Below are positions 35,182-43,723 of a stretch of 64,000 bases of DNA, in pieces (position 1 is the stretch's first letter; the number at the start of each line of letters is the position of its first letter). The translations under genes and the position numbers were made by a program. The DNA lies in contig JAAUZJ010000001.1 in NCBI GenBank assembly GCA_014804695.1, positions 56,193-120,192 on the forward strand, in the 5' to 3' direction. This stretch comes from Lachnospiraceae bacterium. GTDB taxonomy: Bacteria; Bacillota; Clostridia; Lachnospirales; Lachnospiraceae. The notes below the pieces were generated by a model. That model was not told the DNA's origin. It searched no databases and saw only the letters and a program-made list of their open reading frames with translations.

Positions 35182-36165
35182 CTATTCTTCCCCCTCTCTA
35201 AATACCGACGTTACTCTGACAGCATACTTATCCTTTTCAGAACCAGGTAATGCGGCAAATTTCTTAATATTACCAACGTAGACTTTTAAATCTTCGTCCA
35301 CCTTAGAATCAAGTCGTATAATATCTCCGACTTGAAGATTAACAAAATCAGTTACAGATATCCGGCTTCTTCCAAGTACAGCCTTGATAGGAACATCTAC
35401 TCTTCTAATTAAAGCTTCTATATATTCTTCGTAATTTTCCTCAGTACGTTCCTGCATATTAGCATACCAGTACTTGGTATTCAGCTTATCCATTACACTT
35501 TCCAATGTAAAGAACGGCAGACAGATATTCATTAATCCCTCTACATCCCCAAGCTTAATACTTAGAGTAACAATAGCTATCATATCATTGGGAGCTATTA
35601 TCTGTGCGAACTGGGAATTTGTCTCAATGCGCTCAAGCACAGGATTTATATCTGCAACATTCTTCCATGGCTCACGCATAAGCTGCATACAAATTACCAT
35701 CATCTTCTCAACAATTACCATCTCTATCTCAGAAAATTCTCTATTCTTTTCAAGCGGGAGACCATAACCTCCCAACATTCTGTCTATCATTGCAAACGCA
35801 AGATTAGATGCCAGTTCCACCAGAATTGTCCCTCCCAGCGGTTGAAAATCTGCAATTCCCAATATAAGCGGATTAGAAAGCGCATTGCTGAATTCAGAGA
35901 ATACAACCGTCTCAGAACTCGTTACGGCAACCTGCACATTTTTTCTAAGATAGACTGGAAGATTAGTAGACAACAATCTTCCATAATGTTCAAAAATAAT
36001 TTCCAGAGTTCGGAGATGTTCTTTTGAGAATTTCGTAGGCCTCTTGAAGTCATAATTTTTAACCTGTTTCTCATTGGAATCTGGTATCTGGTCTGCATCT
36101 AATTCACCGCTGCTCAGTGCAGCAAGCAAATTATCAATCTCACTTTGAGATAGTACCTCGCCCAC
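35182..36165 (-). CDS. fliM: Flagellar motor switch protein FliM
   Basis: C-ring protein that binds CheY-P. The N-terminal peptide LSQSEIDNLLAAL is the CheY-P site, followed by the CheC-like middle domain with GGTILVELASNLAFAMIDRMLGG-type core (seen in pieces) and a C-terminal SpoA domain from about 245. 327 residues. The start is a GTG at 36165, with GAGGAGGTG upstream; that GTG lies in the arm of a short hairpin (36162-36185). Confidence 0.96.
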   Translation of the reverse strand: MGEVLSQSEIDNLLAALSSGELDADQIPDSNEKQVKNYDFKRPTKFSKEHLRTLEIIFEHYGRLLSTNLPVYLRKNVQVAVTSSETVVFSEFSNALSNPLILGIADFQPLGGTILVELASNLAFAMIDRMLGGYGLPLEKNREFSEIEMVIVEKMMVICMQLMREPWKNVADINPVLERIETNSQFAQIIAPNDMIAIVTLSIKLGDVEGLMNICLPFFTLESVMDKLNTKYWYANMQERTEENYEEYIEALIRRVDVPIKAVLGRSRISVTDFVNLQVGDIIRLDSKVDEDLKVYVGNIKKFAALPGSEKDKYAVRVTSVFREGEE

Positions 36166-36185
36166 GAAAATTCACCTCCTCGTGG
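36162..36185 (-). promoter_or_regulatory. Hairpin holding the fliM ribosome site and GTG start
   Basis: Arms CCACGA and TCGTGG form a 6 bp stem. The Shine-Dalgarno GGAGGTG is in the loop and the GTG start is in the 3' arm, a layout that could tune fliM translation. Confidence 0.45.
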
Positions 36186-36210
36186 CATTATAATAGGGTG
36201 AGCACTTAAT

Positions 36211-36726
36211 CTATTGATATATAATACTACTGAATGATACATCAAAAATGAAGTCAGAGTCAAACATTTTCTGAACACCCTTTAAGATTTCATCTTTAAT
36301 CGCTTCCTCATTTCCCTTTGCCTCTTCCATCGAATAATTAGCAAACACGCTATTTATCTTATCCTTAATCATTGTCTCCTGCGGGGACAAATCAGAAGTA
36401 TAGGTCTTATATCCATCAGCCTTGGTATTAATAGAAAAACCAATTGATACCAAGCAGAAATGGCTGGATCCGTCTTCACTGTCCTTGAGCGGAATAGTCA
36501 TTGATTCCGAAATATCATATGTCTCGATATTCTCCATCGGCACATAAACTTCTGCGTCACCGCCTGCCTGTGCAGTCAGCTCTAAACTCAAAGCGGTTGC
36601 AATATTATCAACTAATGATGCGGTCTTCTTCGACGCGCTCGTTACACTGAACATCATGATTGCAGTAAGAATAATATTAACAATCAATAATGCCAGTATA
36701 ATAACAGAAATCAAATTCTTTTTCAT
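36211..36726 (-). CDS. fliL: Flagellar basal body-associated protein FliL
   Basis: Single-span protein (helix at about 5-27) with a periplasm-side domain, associated with the stator and basal body. The 171 residues include a KDSEDGSSHFCLVSIGFSI-like strand and a C-terminal region ending VSFSSIIYQ typical of FliL. Overall identity is usually low in this family. It lies after motB and before fliM, the Bacillus position relative to fliM. Confidence 0.88.
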   Translation of the reverse strand: MKKNLISVIILALLIVNIILTAIMMFSVTSASKKTASLVDNIATALSLELTAQAGGDAEVYVPMENIETYDISESMTIPLKDSEDGSSHFCLVSIGFSINTKADGYKTYTSDLSPQETMIKDKINSVFANYSMEEAKGNEEAIKDEILKGVQKMFDSDFIFDVSFSSIIYQ

Positions 36727-36799
36727 TATAGCACATTCTCCCTCTTATTATTATATAAAATTTTATTATATAAACTTCATATCACAAATTTTATCCAGA

Positions 36800-37606
36800 T
36801 CAATACGAACTTAACGAATTATAAATTTTAATTTCAACACGTCTGTTCATTGTTCTTCCCTCAGGTGTAGAATTATCTGCTACCGGCACATACTCTCCTC
36901 TTCCGGAATGTTTAACCGTTGCAGGATCCAGACCGGTTGTATGCATCATGTAATTAAATACTGATAATGCACGCCCCGAACTCAGTTCGTCATTATTGGA
37001 ATATTTAGCCCCGGACATCGGTACATTATCCGTATGTCCCTCTATTTCAATCGTACTCTGTGCATAACGTTCAAGTATGACGCCCACCTGATCCAATACC
37101 GGCAGCGCCGCTTCTTTAAGTTCAACGCTTCCCGAATCAAAAAGTAATGAGCCTTTCAGTGTAAGCTGCACATATTGTGCGGTAAATTCAATATCTATAT
37201 CTTTATCAAGATTATTTTCTTCAAGAGCTTCCTCTATCTTCTCTGCAAGTTCTTCCGACTCTTCAAGCTGCGCTTTCTCTAATTCCGCCTGCGCACTGGC
37301 AACGTCTTCAGAAACCGTCTCCCCCGTATCCATCTTACCGGTGCTGTTTATATACTGATCCAATTCATTTAACTGACTTACGCCGTTACTTATAAGTATT
37401 CCGTCACCAATTGCTGTGGCTCCGGCAGAAAAAATACTGAATGTCTGGTTAAAAGACGCTGCTATCATTTCAAATTTCTGTGCATCGACAGTTGACATCG
37501 AAAACAAAAGTACGAAGAAACAAAGTAGCAGGTTCATCAAATCGGCAAAGGTAGACTGCCACGCAGGCGCGCCCGGTTTTACCTCATCCTCTTTTCTTTT
37601 AGCCAT
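36800..37606 (-). CDS. motB: Flagellar stator protein MotB
   Basis: Stator subunit that anchors to peptidoglycan. The essential proton-channel Asp is Asp22 in TFADLMNLLLCFF. An Ala/Glu-rich linker precedes the OmpA-like domain (about 150-265) with IEIEGHTDNVP and NRRVEI. 268 residues. It overlaps motA by 8 bases. The channel motif cannot by itself distinguish protons from sodium. Confidence 0.96.
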   Translation of the reverse strand: MAKRKEDEVKPGAPAWQSTFADLMNLLLCFFVLLFSMSTVDAQKFEMIAASFNQTFSIFSAGATAIGDGILISNGVSQLNELDQYINSTGKMDTGETVSEDVASAQAELEKAQLEESEELAEKIEEALEENNLDKDIDIEFTAQYVQLTLKGSLLFDSGSVELKEAALPVLDQVGVILERYAQSTIEIEGHTDNVPMSGAKYSNNDELSSGRALSVFNYMMHTTGLDPATVKHSGRGEYVPVADNSTPEGRTMNRRVEIKIYNSLSSY

Positions 37607-38408
37607 CTACTTCACCTCCGCCTTCCTCTTCGGAGCTTCCTCTATCTGCCGGTGCAAGGAACGATTTCAGTTTTTCTTCTATAACACGCGGATTTTCACC
37701 TGCCTGAATAGATAACAGACCTTCAATCTCAATTTCCTTCACCATCATCTCATCAGCATTCTTTTTCTTCAATTTACTTTCCACCGGCGCACAAATCCAG
37801 TTGGCAAGCAAAGAACCATACAATGTTGTGATCAGGGCGACAGCCATAGCAGGTCCGATAGCGGACGGATCATCAAGAGCCTTCAACATGTTGATCAGAC
37901 CAATCAGGGTACCGATCATACCCCAAGCCGGACCCATGGCTCCCAAATCTCCCCAGAATCCGATTTTATCCTTATGTCTTCCCTCTACGCTGACTAATTC
38001 TGTTTCCATAATCGCACGAACAAGTTCAGGATCCGTACCATCGACTACCAAAAGGATACCTTTCTGTAAGAACGGGTCATCGATATCTCCTGCCGCTTCT
38101 TCCAAAGAAAGCAGTCCTTCTTTACGGGCTACGTTGGATAAATCAATAATTTTCTGAATGATCTCAGGAACATTCATCTGAGTTTCTTTAAGAACCAGGG
38201 TAAAACTCTTCAACCCTGCAACAAAGCTTTGTATTGAGTTACTTGCGAGAATACACATGAACGCACCACCGAATGTGATCAGCGCCGACGGAATATCCAC
38301 GAAACTGTTCAGATTACTGAAAACGATTCCCGCATCTGTATCAAATACGATACCAAAAATAACCAATACCATACATAATACTAAACCTAAAATTGAACCT
38401 AAATCCAT
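37599..38408 (-). CDS. motA: Flagellar stator protein MotA
   Basis: Stator subunit with four membrane helices (about 3-22, 33-52, 148-172 and 180-205) and a cytoplasmic loop between the second and third carrying the conserved charged residues that touch FliG. GPAWGMIGTLIGLINML and a later TTLYGSLLANWI are family signatures. 269 residues, usual length. Its presence inside the flagellar region between flbD and fliL is common in Clostridia. Confidence 0.96.
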   Translation of the reverse strand: MDLGSILGLVLCMVLVIFGIVFDTDAGIVFSNLNSFVDIPSALITFGGAFMCILASNSIQSFVAGLKSFTLVLKETQMNVPEIIQKIIDLSNVARKEGLLSLEEAAGDIDDPFLQKGILLVVDGTDPELVRAIMETELVSVEGRHKDKIGFWGDLGAMGPAWGMIGTLIGLINMLKALDDPSAIGPAMAVALITTLYGSLLANWICAPVESKLKKKNADEMMVKEIEIEGLLSIQAGENPRVIEEKLKSFLAPADRGSSEEEGGGEVDG

Positions 38409-38439
38409 AGTAGTATCACCTGTCTAAACCATATTTACA

Positions 38440-38625
38440 CTAATCTGCAAAAATATCCTTTCTATACGATTTTACTAAATTTTTTACGTCTTGTCTACTT
38501 TCTTTTACAATTATTTTTCGACCTGTGGTAAAAGAAAGGACCGTATCCGGTGTTTCTTCTACAAGTTCCAGCAAATCCGGATTCACAAGAATCTTAGCAC
38601 CGTTGATTTTGGTTACCTCTATCAT
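38440..38625 (-). CDS. flbD: FlbD family protein (SwrD-like)
   Basis: 61 residues starting MIEVTKINGAKILVNPDLLE, the standard FlbD pattern, and ending in a short charged helix. Bacillus SwrD, in the equivalent place, raises flagellar torque through the stator. The ATG at 38625 has GGGAG upstream; an in-frame GTG 12 bases earlier overlaps that site. It follows the terminator after flgE and precedes motA. Confidence 0.9.
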   Translation of the reverse strand: MIEVTKINGAKILVNPDLLELVEETPDTVLSFTTGRKIIVKESRQDVKNLVKSYRKDIFAD

Positions 38626-38647
38626 AGCTGTAATCACTCCCTATAGT

Positions 38648-38656
38648 ATTCTACCA
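38648..38656 (-). promoter_or_regulatory. Candidate extended -10 promoter for flbD-motA and genes after it
   Basis: Minus strand TGGTAGAAT, a TGn extended -10 element, lies just after the flgE terminator and 23 bases before the flbD ATG. The -35 is not convincing. Confidence 0.35.
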
Positions 38657-38660
38657 CATA

Positions 38661-38693
38661 AAAACAAAAAGAGGAACCCAAAAGTTCCTCTTT
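38661..38693 (-). terminator. Intrinsic terminator after flgE
   Basis: A perfect 10 bp stem AAAGAGGAAC/GTTCCTCTTT with a 6-base loop is followed on the minus strand by TTTTTGTTTT. It divides the flagellar region into a flgB-flgE part and a flbD-onward part. Confidence 0.88.
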
Positions 38694-38714
38694 CTTTAAG
38701 AATTATTTAACAAA

Positions 38715-40754
38715 TTATCGTTTCAGATTAACAAGTTCTTCCAACAAAGTGTCGGAAACCGTAATAATACGGCTGTTAGCCTGGAAGCCACGCTGAGTTG
38801 TAATCATCTCAGTAAATTCAGAGGACAAATCAACATTACTCATTTCCAAAACGCCAGATGTCATATAATCGCCGTCCGCAGTGATATCCTGACCTACACC
38901 ATCGAATTCACCGGAGTTCGACGTAGCGGAATAGAGGTTATCACCCTGTTTAGCAAGACCTGCCGCATTAGCAAATTTAGCTACCGCTATCTGGCCTAAC
39001 ACCTTGGTCTGGTCGTTATCGTAATATGCAGTAATTACACCGTCCTGACCAATTTCAATACCGGTCATCTCACCACGCTTTCTACCGCTTCCGCTCTTAG
39101 CCGCATCATTGGCGCCTGCAGTAAGACCTGCAGTAGATGTACCGCCGTTATTGAAATTCGTAAGAGACGAGAAATCAATATTAACATTAGAAAAATGGGT
39201 AAGCGAAATTGTTTCACCCTGTCTGGATGTAGCGCTGGCATTAAAACTCAATGAAACAGCATCTGTGTCCGGAGTCCCTACATATGAGAAATATCCGGTA
39301 TCCGTATCAAATATAAGTTTATTTCCTGTATATTCAAATATCTTAGTAATCTGAGCCTGACCATCCGGAGATGTAAATTCAATATTATATGTCGTATCCG
39401 ACGTATTGCTAAGTCCGTACGCTTCCAATGGGTCTTCAATATTCTCTCCGACAAAATATCCGGCGTCTGCACTATATTTTCCGGTCTTTGTTGCCTTAAA
39501 AGTCTGTGAAAATCCCATCTCAACGGAACCATCCGACTTAACTTCAATACTGGTAACATTTACTCCCGGGAAAGAACCCTCCAACGCCTTGGTCCAATTA
39601 TCCAACGCAGCATCAGTTCCACTAGCAGAATTTGCCAACTGGACACTGTCGCCATTTTCATCTTTTCCATAATAATAGTAATTTGTAACGTCTTCGCCGT
39701 CAACCTGTTCAACAACGGCCGCATATATAAGGTTGAAATTCTCTGCCTGAAGTTCACTCTTGGTCAACTTAATAGTTCCCGTAACTTCTACAGTATCACC
39801 TTCGTTAACTGTAGTACCATCTGTGACCACAAGAGTTGTAGACTCAGCTGCATTAACCAACTGGCTTGATGAATAACCATCCAATATATTAGCGGGATAG
39901 TATTTCATGGAATACTGACCAGTGGCAGAATCATAGGTAGCCGTATCCAATAACTGGTAAAGCATTTCTTCTTCAATTCTATCCTGACTGCCAAAAGATG
40001 CGATTTCGTTAATGCTGCTAAGGTTATATTTACTAACAAGAGAAACTCCGTCCTCATCCATAATATCATCTAAGCGCACATAATACTGGCCATCCGAACC
40101 AAGTGTATGGATACTGAACTTACCTGTATAAGCATAACCAAGTGCATCGTAGAATGTGAGTGTCATAATCTTACCAGCTGTGCTGCTAAGAGAAGGGTCA
40201 AGCTTATCTACAATACCGCTTGCATACGCCTGTGAAGTGGATTCCGGCGGATATACCAGATTATTACTGTTCATAACTCTTAATGCGGATACCGTATCGG
40301 CAAGAACCTCTCCGGTTTCCTCATCTACCTGCCAACCCATAACCGTATAACCGGTGGATGACATAACGAGATTTCCGGCACCGTCTATTGTAAATGAACC
40401 GTCTCTTGTAAAGAAGTTCTCTTTACCGTTACTTACAATAAAGAAAGATTCTCCGGTGATCATGATATCAAACGGGTTATTTGTTGACTGTGCGGAACCC
40501 TGTGTTGTAATTGATGTAGAAATAGCTCCGGTTTTAGCGCCAAGACCAATCTGTCTTGCGTTGGTACCGCCACGTCCTGATGAGGAATTAGCGCCGGTAG
40601 CTGCCTGTGTTGTCTGATACAGCAAATCACTAAATACCATAGACTGTGATTTGTAAGCTGTTGTGTTAACGTTTGCAATATTATTACCAATAACATCCAT
40701 CCTTGTCTGGTGTGTTTTAAGACCTGCCACGCCAGAGAACAATGATCTCATCAT
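38715..40754 (-). CDS. flgE: Flagellar hook protein FlgE
   Basis: Builds the flexible hook. The N-terminal rod-like signature MMRSLFSGVAGLKTHQ with MDVIGNNIANVNTTAYK and the C-terminal coiled coil LSSEFTEMITTQRGFQANSR are typical. The middle is a long variable beta region (about 150-560), making this 679-residue protein much longer than enterobacterial FlgE. FlgG-type rod proteins share both ends, but the size and the position after flgD and TIGR02530 favour the hook protein. The gene ends at a strong terminator. Confidence 0.94.
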   Translation of the reverse strand: MMRSLFSGVAGLKTHQTRMDVIGNNIANVNTTAYKSQSMVFSDLLYQTTQAATGANSSSGRGGTNARQIGLGAKTGAISTSITTQGSAQSTNNPFDIMITGESFFIVSNGKENFFTRDGSFTIDGAGNLVMSSTGYTVMGWQVDEETGEVLADTVSALRVMNSNNLVYPPESTSQAYASGIVDKLDPSLSSTAGKIMTLTFYDALGYAYTGKFSIHTLGSDGQYYVRLDDIMDEDGVSLVSKYNLSSINEIASFGSQDRIEEEMLYQLLDTATYDSATGQYSMKYYPANILDGYSSSQLVNAAESTTLVVTDGTTVNEGDTVEVTGTIKLTKSELQAENFNLIYAAVVEQVDGEDVTNYYYYGKDENGDSVQLANSASGTDAALDNWTKALEGSFPGVNVTSIEVKSDGSVEMGFSQTFKATKTGKYSADAGYFVGENIEDPLEAYGLSNTSDTTYNIEFTSPDGQAQITKIFEYTGNKLIFDTDTGYFSYVGTPDTDAVSLSFNASATSRQGETISLTHFSNVNIDFSSLTNFNNGGTSTAGLTAGANDAAKSGSGRKRGEMTGIEIGQDGVITAYYDNDQTKVLGQIAVAKFANAAGLAKQGDNLYSATSNSGEFDGVGQDITADGDYMTSGVLEMSNVDLSSEFTEMITTQRGFQANSRIITVSDTLLEELVNLKR

Positions 40755-40835
40755 AATTGAATGACCTCCTTAATATTAGTGTGCCGTTTTGTTCCTTCTG
40801 TCAGTCGGGAACTTAAGCCTCCATAAAAGGTCCGG

Positions 40836-41237
40836 CTAAATAATTACGGCTCCATCAATGTTTGTGAATACATTTTCGTCTGAATCTGCCTGGTCCATCG
40901 CCGTTATTACTGTCTGATTCGGTACATTAACAATAAATGCAAGTGAATCTACAATGACCAACGATTCGTTAATTCCTTTCGCACCGGCTCTCGCCATGCC
41001 CAGATTCAGGCGCTCTACCTGTTCCTCAGAAAGCTCTATATTTCTGTCTGCAAGCCTGTTTACGGCATGTTTGGAAAACTTGACTTCGCTCTGGTCCGTA
41101 CCCGTCTTCTGGGTTAAAATATCCTGAAAACTAAGTCCTTCTTTTGTTACAACATCGTTTTTCGTCTGCCTGTTCAGGTTAAGATATTGATCCTGCAGCT
41201 GCTCCAAGGAAAGGAATCCGTTGTTCTGAATCTTCAT
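40836..41237 (-). CDS. TIGR02530-family flagellar operon protein
   Basis: 133 residues with the family signature FSKHAVNRLADRNIELS and a C-terminal VIDGAV-like strand, here NIDGAVII. Proteins of this family sit between flgD and flgE in Firmicutes; their role is not well known and may concern hook assembly. GGAGG precedes the ATG. The gene order supports the call. Confidence 0.9.
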   Translation of the reverse strand: MKIQNNGFLSLEQLQDQYLNLNRQTKNDVVTKEGLSFQDILTQKTGTDQSEVKFSKHAVNRLADRNIELSEEQVERLNLGMARAGAKGINESLVIVDSLAFIVNVPNQTVITAMDQADSDENVFTNIDGAVII

Positions 41238-41272
41238 ACATTTCTCCTCCTTGAGATTACTGTGTATCCTTA

Positions 41273-41956
41273 CTATTCGTTATCGGTGTCAGTATCAGTT
41301 TTATTAGCGTTTGCCTGAGCAGCCGCAAGTTTAAGCTCTTCTGCTTTTGCGACGTATTTCTCAAGGCCTGATACATATTCATCGCTAATGAACTTCTTCT
41401 CGTAATCAGACATATTCTGATACATCTCATTAACTTTTTCAACTGCATCTACATCGTCGATTGTCATAACCGCAACTACCGGAAGTTTGTTATAAGCGTT
41501 AATGAAGTTAGCTGCAGTCTTGTAACCGTCGAGATATACCGGATCTGCTACAGTGCTAAGATCATCCATTGAATACAACTCTCCGTTGATTGAGAGATAT
41601 GCCTTGTTGTTTTCATACACAACATAGTCTACATTTCCCTGTACCGTAGTTGTTCTTCCCTGACTGTCGGTAACTTCCATAAGTACCGTCTGTCCTACCA
41701 GACTTGAAGCTCTGGCCAATTCCAGTGATGCGCTCATATTCTGCATCTGTTCAAGTTCTGAGAAAGTTGCATACTGTGAAATATACTCAGTATTAGAAGT
41801 AGGCTCCAACGGATCCTGATATTTCATCTGAGCTACCAAAAGCTGTAAAAACTGGTCTTTATCTACCGTAGAATTACTGGTTTTCTTACTGTTGGCTATT
41901 GACTCAGCTGAGGTATTTTTAATAATCTCGCCGTTTTCTACTTGTGCTATTGCCAT
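41273..41956 (-). CDS. flgD: Hook cap assembly protein FlgD
   Basis: Scaffold that caps the growing hook. The N-terminal KDQFLQLLVAQMKYQDPLEP with NTEYISQYATFSELEQM nearby is diagnostic. A beta domain with VGQTVLMEV follows. The C-terminus (about 170-227) is charged and helical. ATG 41956 has AAAGGAG; the upstream ATG at 41980 has none. Confidence 0.95.
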   Translation of the reverse strand: MAIAQVENGEIIKNTSAESIANSKKTSNSTVDKDQFLQLLVAQMKYQDPLEPTSNTEYISQYATFSELEQMQNMSASLELARASSLVGQTVLMEVTDSQGRTTTVQGNVDYVVYENNKAYLSINGELYSMDDLSTVADPVYLDGYKTAANFINAYNKLPVVAVMTIDDVDAVEKVNEMYQNMSDYEKKFISDEYVSGLEKYVAKAEELKLAAAQANANKTDTDTDNE

Positions 41957-42010
41957 ATGAAATCTCCTTTCTAACTGCATACGCCGTATGCGTTATATGC
42001 TTTAGTCTTA

Positions 42011-43594
42011 CTAGGCTGTGTAATCAACCATGTTGCCGCTCTGTGCCATCATTTCTGCCGCTATCCTCTCGGAATCATCCATATCTTCCGGAAGATCCTC
42101 TAAATCAAGTTCGCTTAAATTGATGTTCCTACGGCTCTTTTTGCCATTTTGTGCAGCGTCTCCCTGCTGGTTTTCTTCATTCCCTGCAAAGCTGTGGTCA
42201 AACTTATAATTTCCTACAGCTACTTCCACTTCGTCCACCTTAATGCCCTGTTCTTCGAACTGTTCTTTTAACTGAATGAGCTGGCTTTCGATTGCTGCTT
42301 TAACGGTTTCATTCTGTGCTATGAACTGGGCTGTAACCATACCATCCTTAGCTGCTATCTGGACATGTACATTTCCAAGACTCGCCGGATGCAATTGCAA
42401 TTCCAGTTCCTGAACATCGCCCTTAAGATTAATTTTCATGGATTCCATAATCTGATCCATGATATCCTGAGTGCTGACATAACGCTCCATCACAGGCTGC
42501 TGCACAGTTTCGTTAAAATCCGGCTGTTCTATAGGATTTTGCATAATAAGGTTTCCGGCCATATTGTCGTCACTCTTATTTTCACCCTTGCTGTTTCCGA
42601 ATAAATCACTGCTGTCCGATTTATTATCGGAGTTTTTCTGTGTTTCAGGCGCTGCCGTCACTTCTTCTTTAGAGGTCTGTTCTCCGCTCACATCATCAAC
42701 CGTAACCTTGACTTCAATGGTCTCACCGTCTTTGTGTACAGTTACCGCATAATCCTTCATACCTTCAAGATTAACTTCAGGTTCCTTGTCAGACTGGCTG
42801 GTAAGTTCTTCAGGTACGATCTCCGGTTCAGATGTAGTTTCAACCTGAGCCATATCAGCAATCAACGCTCCGAGTTCTTCCTCAGAAAGTCCTAACTGCG
42901 TCTGCAGATCCTCAAGTGTAGTCTCTACCATATCCAGCATATTCTGAAGATGCCCATAAAGTTCTCCATCGGTTAAAATGGATAAGCTATCTTCATTTCC
43001 GGATAATGTGATCAGAAGCTGCTTCATGTTCTCCGGGTCGAAAAGCTGCACTGCACTAAGACCAAGAATTTCCATTATTTCTTCAACTTCTTCAATGGTA
43101 ATTCCCATCTCGTCCGCAACCGCTTCTACCAGTTCCTCTCCAGCCTCAGATACCGCACTTTCATCCACATCGGAAACTGCTTTGTCTGAAACAGTATTAT
43201 CGGATGCTGTTTTATCGGAAACATTGCTTTCAGACACATTCTTGTCAGAAACGCCTTTGTCGGACATATCATTATCGGTCTGCTTTGCTGTGTTATCCTC
43301 AGACTTCTGTGTGGTCTGCGTCGAACTGCTCTTAAGGCTGCTCTGATTTGACGAATCCGAAGCTGCAACTGAGACCGACATATTCTTACTGCTTACCGCA
43401 GAAACATTGGGTGTCTGAACATTTGTCTGTCCGGCTGTCTGAGAGCTTACTCTGTTCATGACCATATCAAAAGAATCTTTGATCAGTTCTTCCTGTTTGT
43501 CACTTAAAACAGCGCGGCTGTCGGTAACTGTCTGAGTCTGATTCATGATGTTTGCAAGCACATTTAAATTGTTGTTTACAGGTATGCTTGACAT
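42011..43594 (-). CDS. fliK: Flagellar hook-length control protein FliK
   Basis: Molecular ruler for the hook. The C-terminal domain (about 375-475) has ELQLHPASLGNVHVQI, the FliK core. The N-terminal two-thirds is low complexity, rich in Ser, Thr, Asp, Glu and Gln, including seven pentapeptides of type VSDKx at 110-144. 527 residues. The exported ruler region matches the idea that length is set by this segment. It is preceded by an unusual 129-base gap with a small GNRA-like hairpin. Confidence 0.92.
   Translation of the reverse strand: MSSIPVNNNLNVLANIMNQTQTVTDSRAVLSDKQEELIKDSFDMVMNRVSSQTAGQTNVQTPNVSAVSSKNMSVSVAASDSSNQSSLKSSSTQTTQKSEDNTAKQTDNDMSDKGVSDKNVSESNVSDKTASDNTVSDKAVSDVDESAVSEAGEELVEAVADEMGITIEEVEEIMEILGLSAVQLFDPENMKQLLITLSGNEDSLSILTDGELYGHLQNMLDMVETTLEDLQTQLGLSEEELGALIADMAQVETTSEPEIVPEELTSQSDKEPEVNLEGMKDYAVTVHKDGETIEVKVTVDDVSGEQTSKEEVTAAPETQKNSDNKSDSSDLFGNSKGENKSDDNMAGNLIMQNPIEQPDFNETVQQPVMERYVSTQDIMDQIMESMKINLKGDVQELELQLHPASLGNVHVQIAAKDGMVTAQFIAQNETVKAAIESQLIQLKEQFEEQGIKVDEVEVAVGNYKFDHSFAGNEENQQGDAAQNGKKSRRNINLSELDLEDLPEDMDDSERIAAEMMAQSGNMVDYTA
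43163..43267 (-). repeat. Seven pentapeptide repeats in fliK
   Basis: The encoded residues 110-144 are seven consecutive five-residue units: MSDKG, VSDKN, VSESN, VSDKT, ASDNT, VSDKA, VSDVD. Codons differ between units, so the DNA repeat is degenerate. Confidence 0.85.
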
Positions 43595-43653
43595 CTACCT
43601 TCCTCCTTCCTTTAGTTTTCAAGGTTCTAGCCTTTAGCATTTATTTATATAAA

Positions 43654-43667
43654 GCGTGTCGCCACGC
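43654..43667 (-). repeat. Small hairpin with GCGA tetraloop before fliK
   Basis: Minus strand GCGTG-GCGA-CACGC, a 5 bp stem closed by a GNRA-type loop and followed by TTTATATAAAT. It lies in the gap between the MotE-like gene and fliK and may be a weak terminator or processing site. Confidence 0.45.
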
Positions 43668-43723
43668 AATATATCTAATACATTTCCATACATAAACTAT
43701 ATCGTATAATTTGAGTTTTTTCT

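Noticed and set aside
36751-36773. TTATATAA palindromes between motB and fliL
   Set aside because: Pure A/T palindromes are expected in this base composition; no terminator or promoter spacing supports them.
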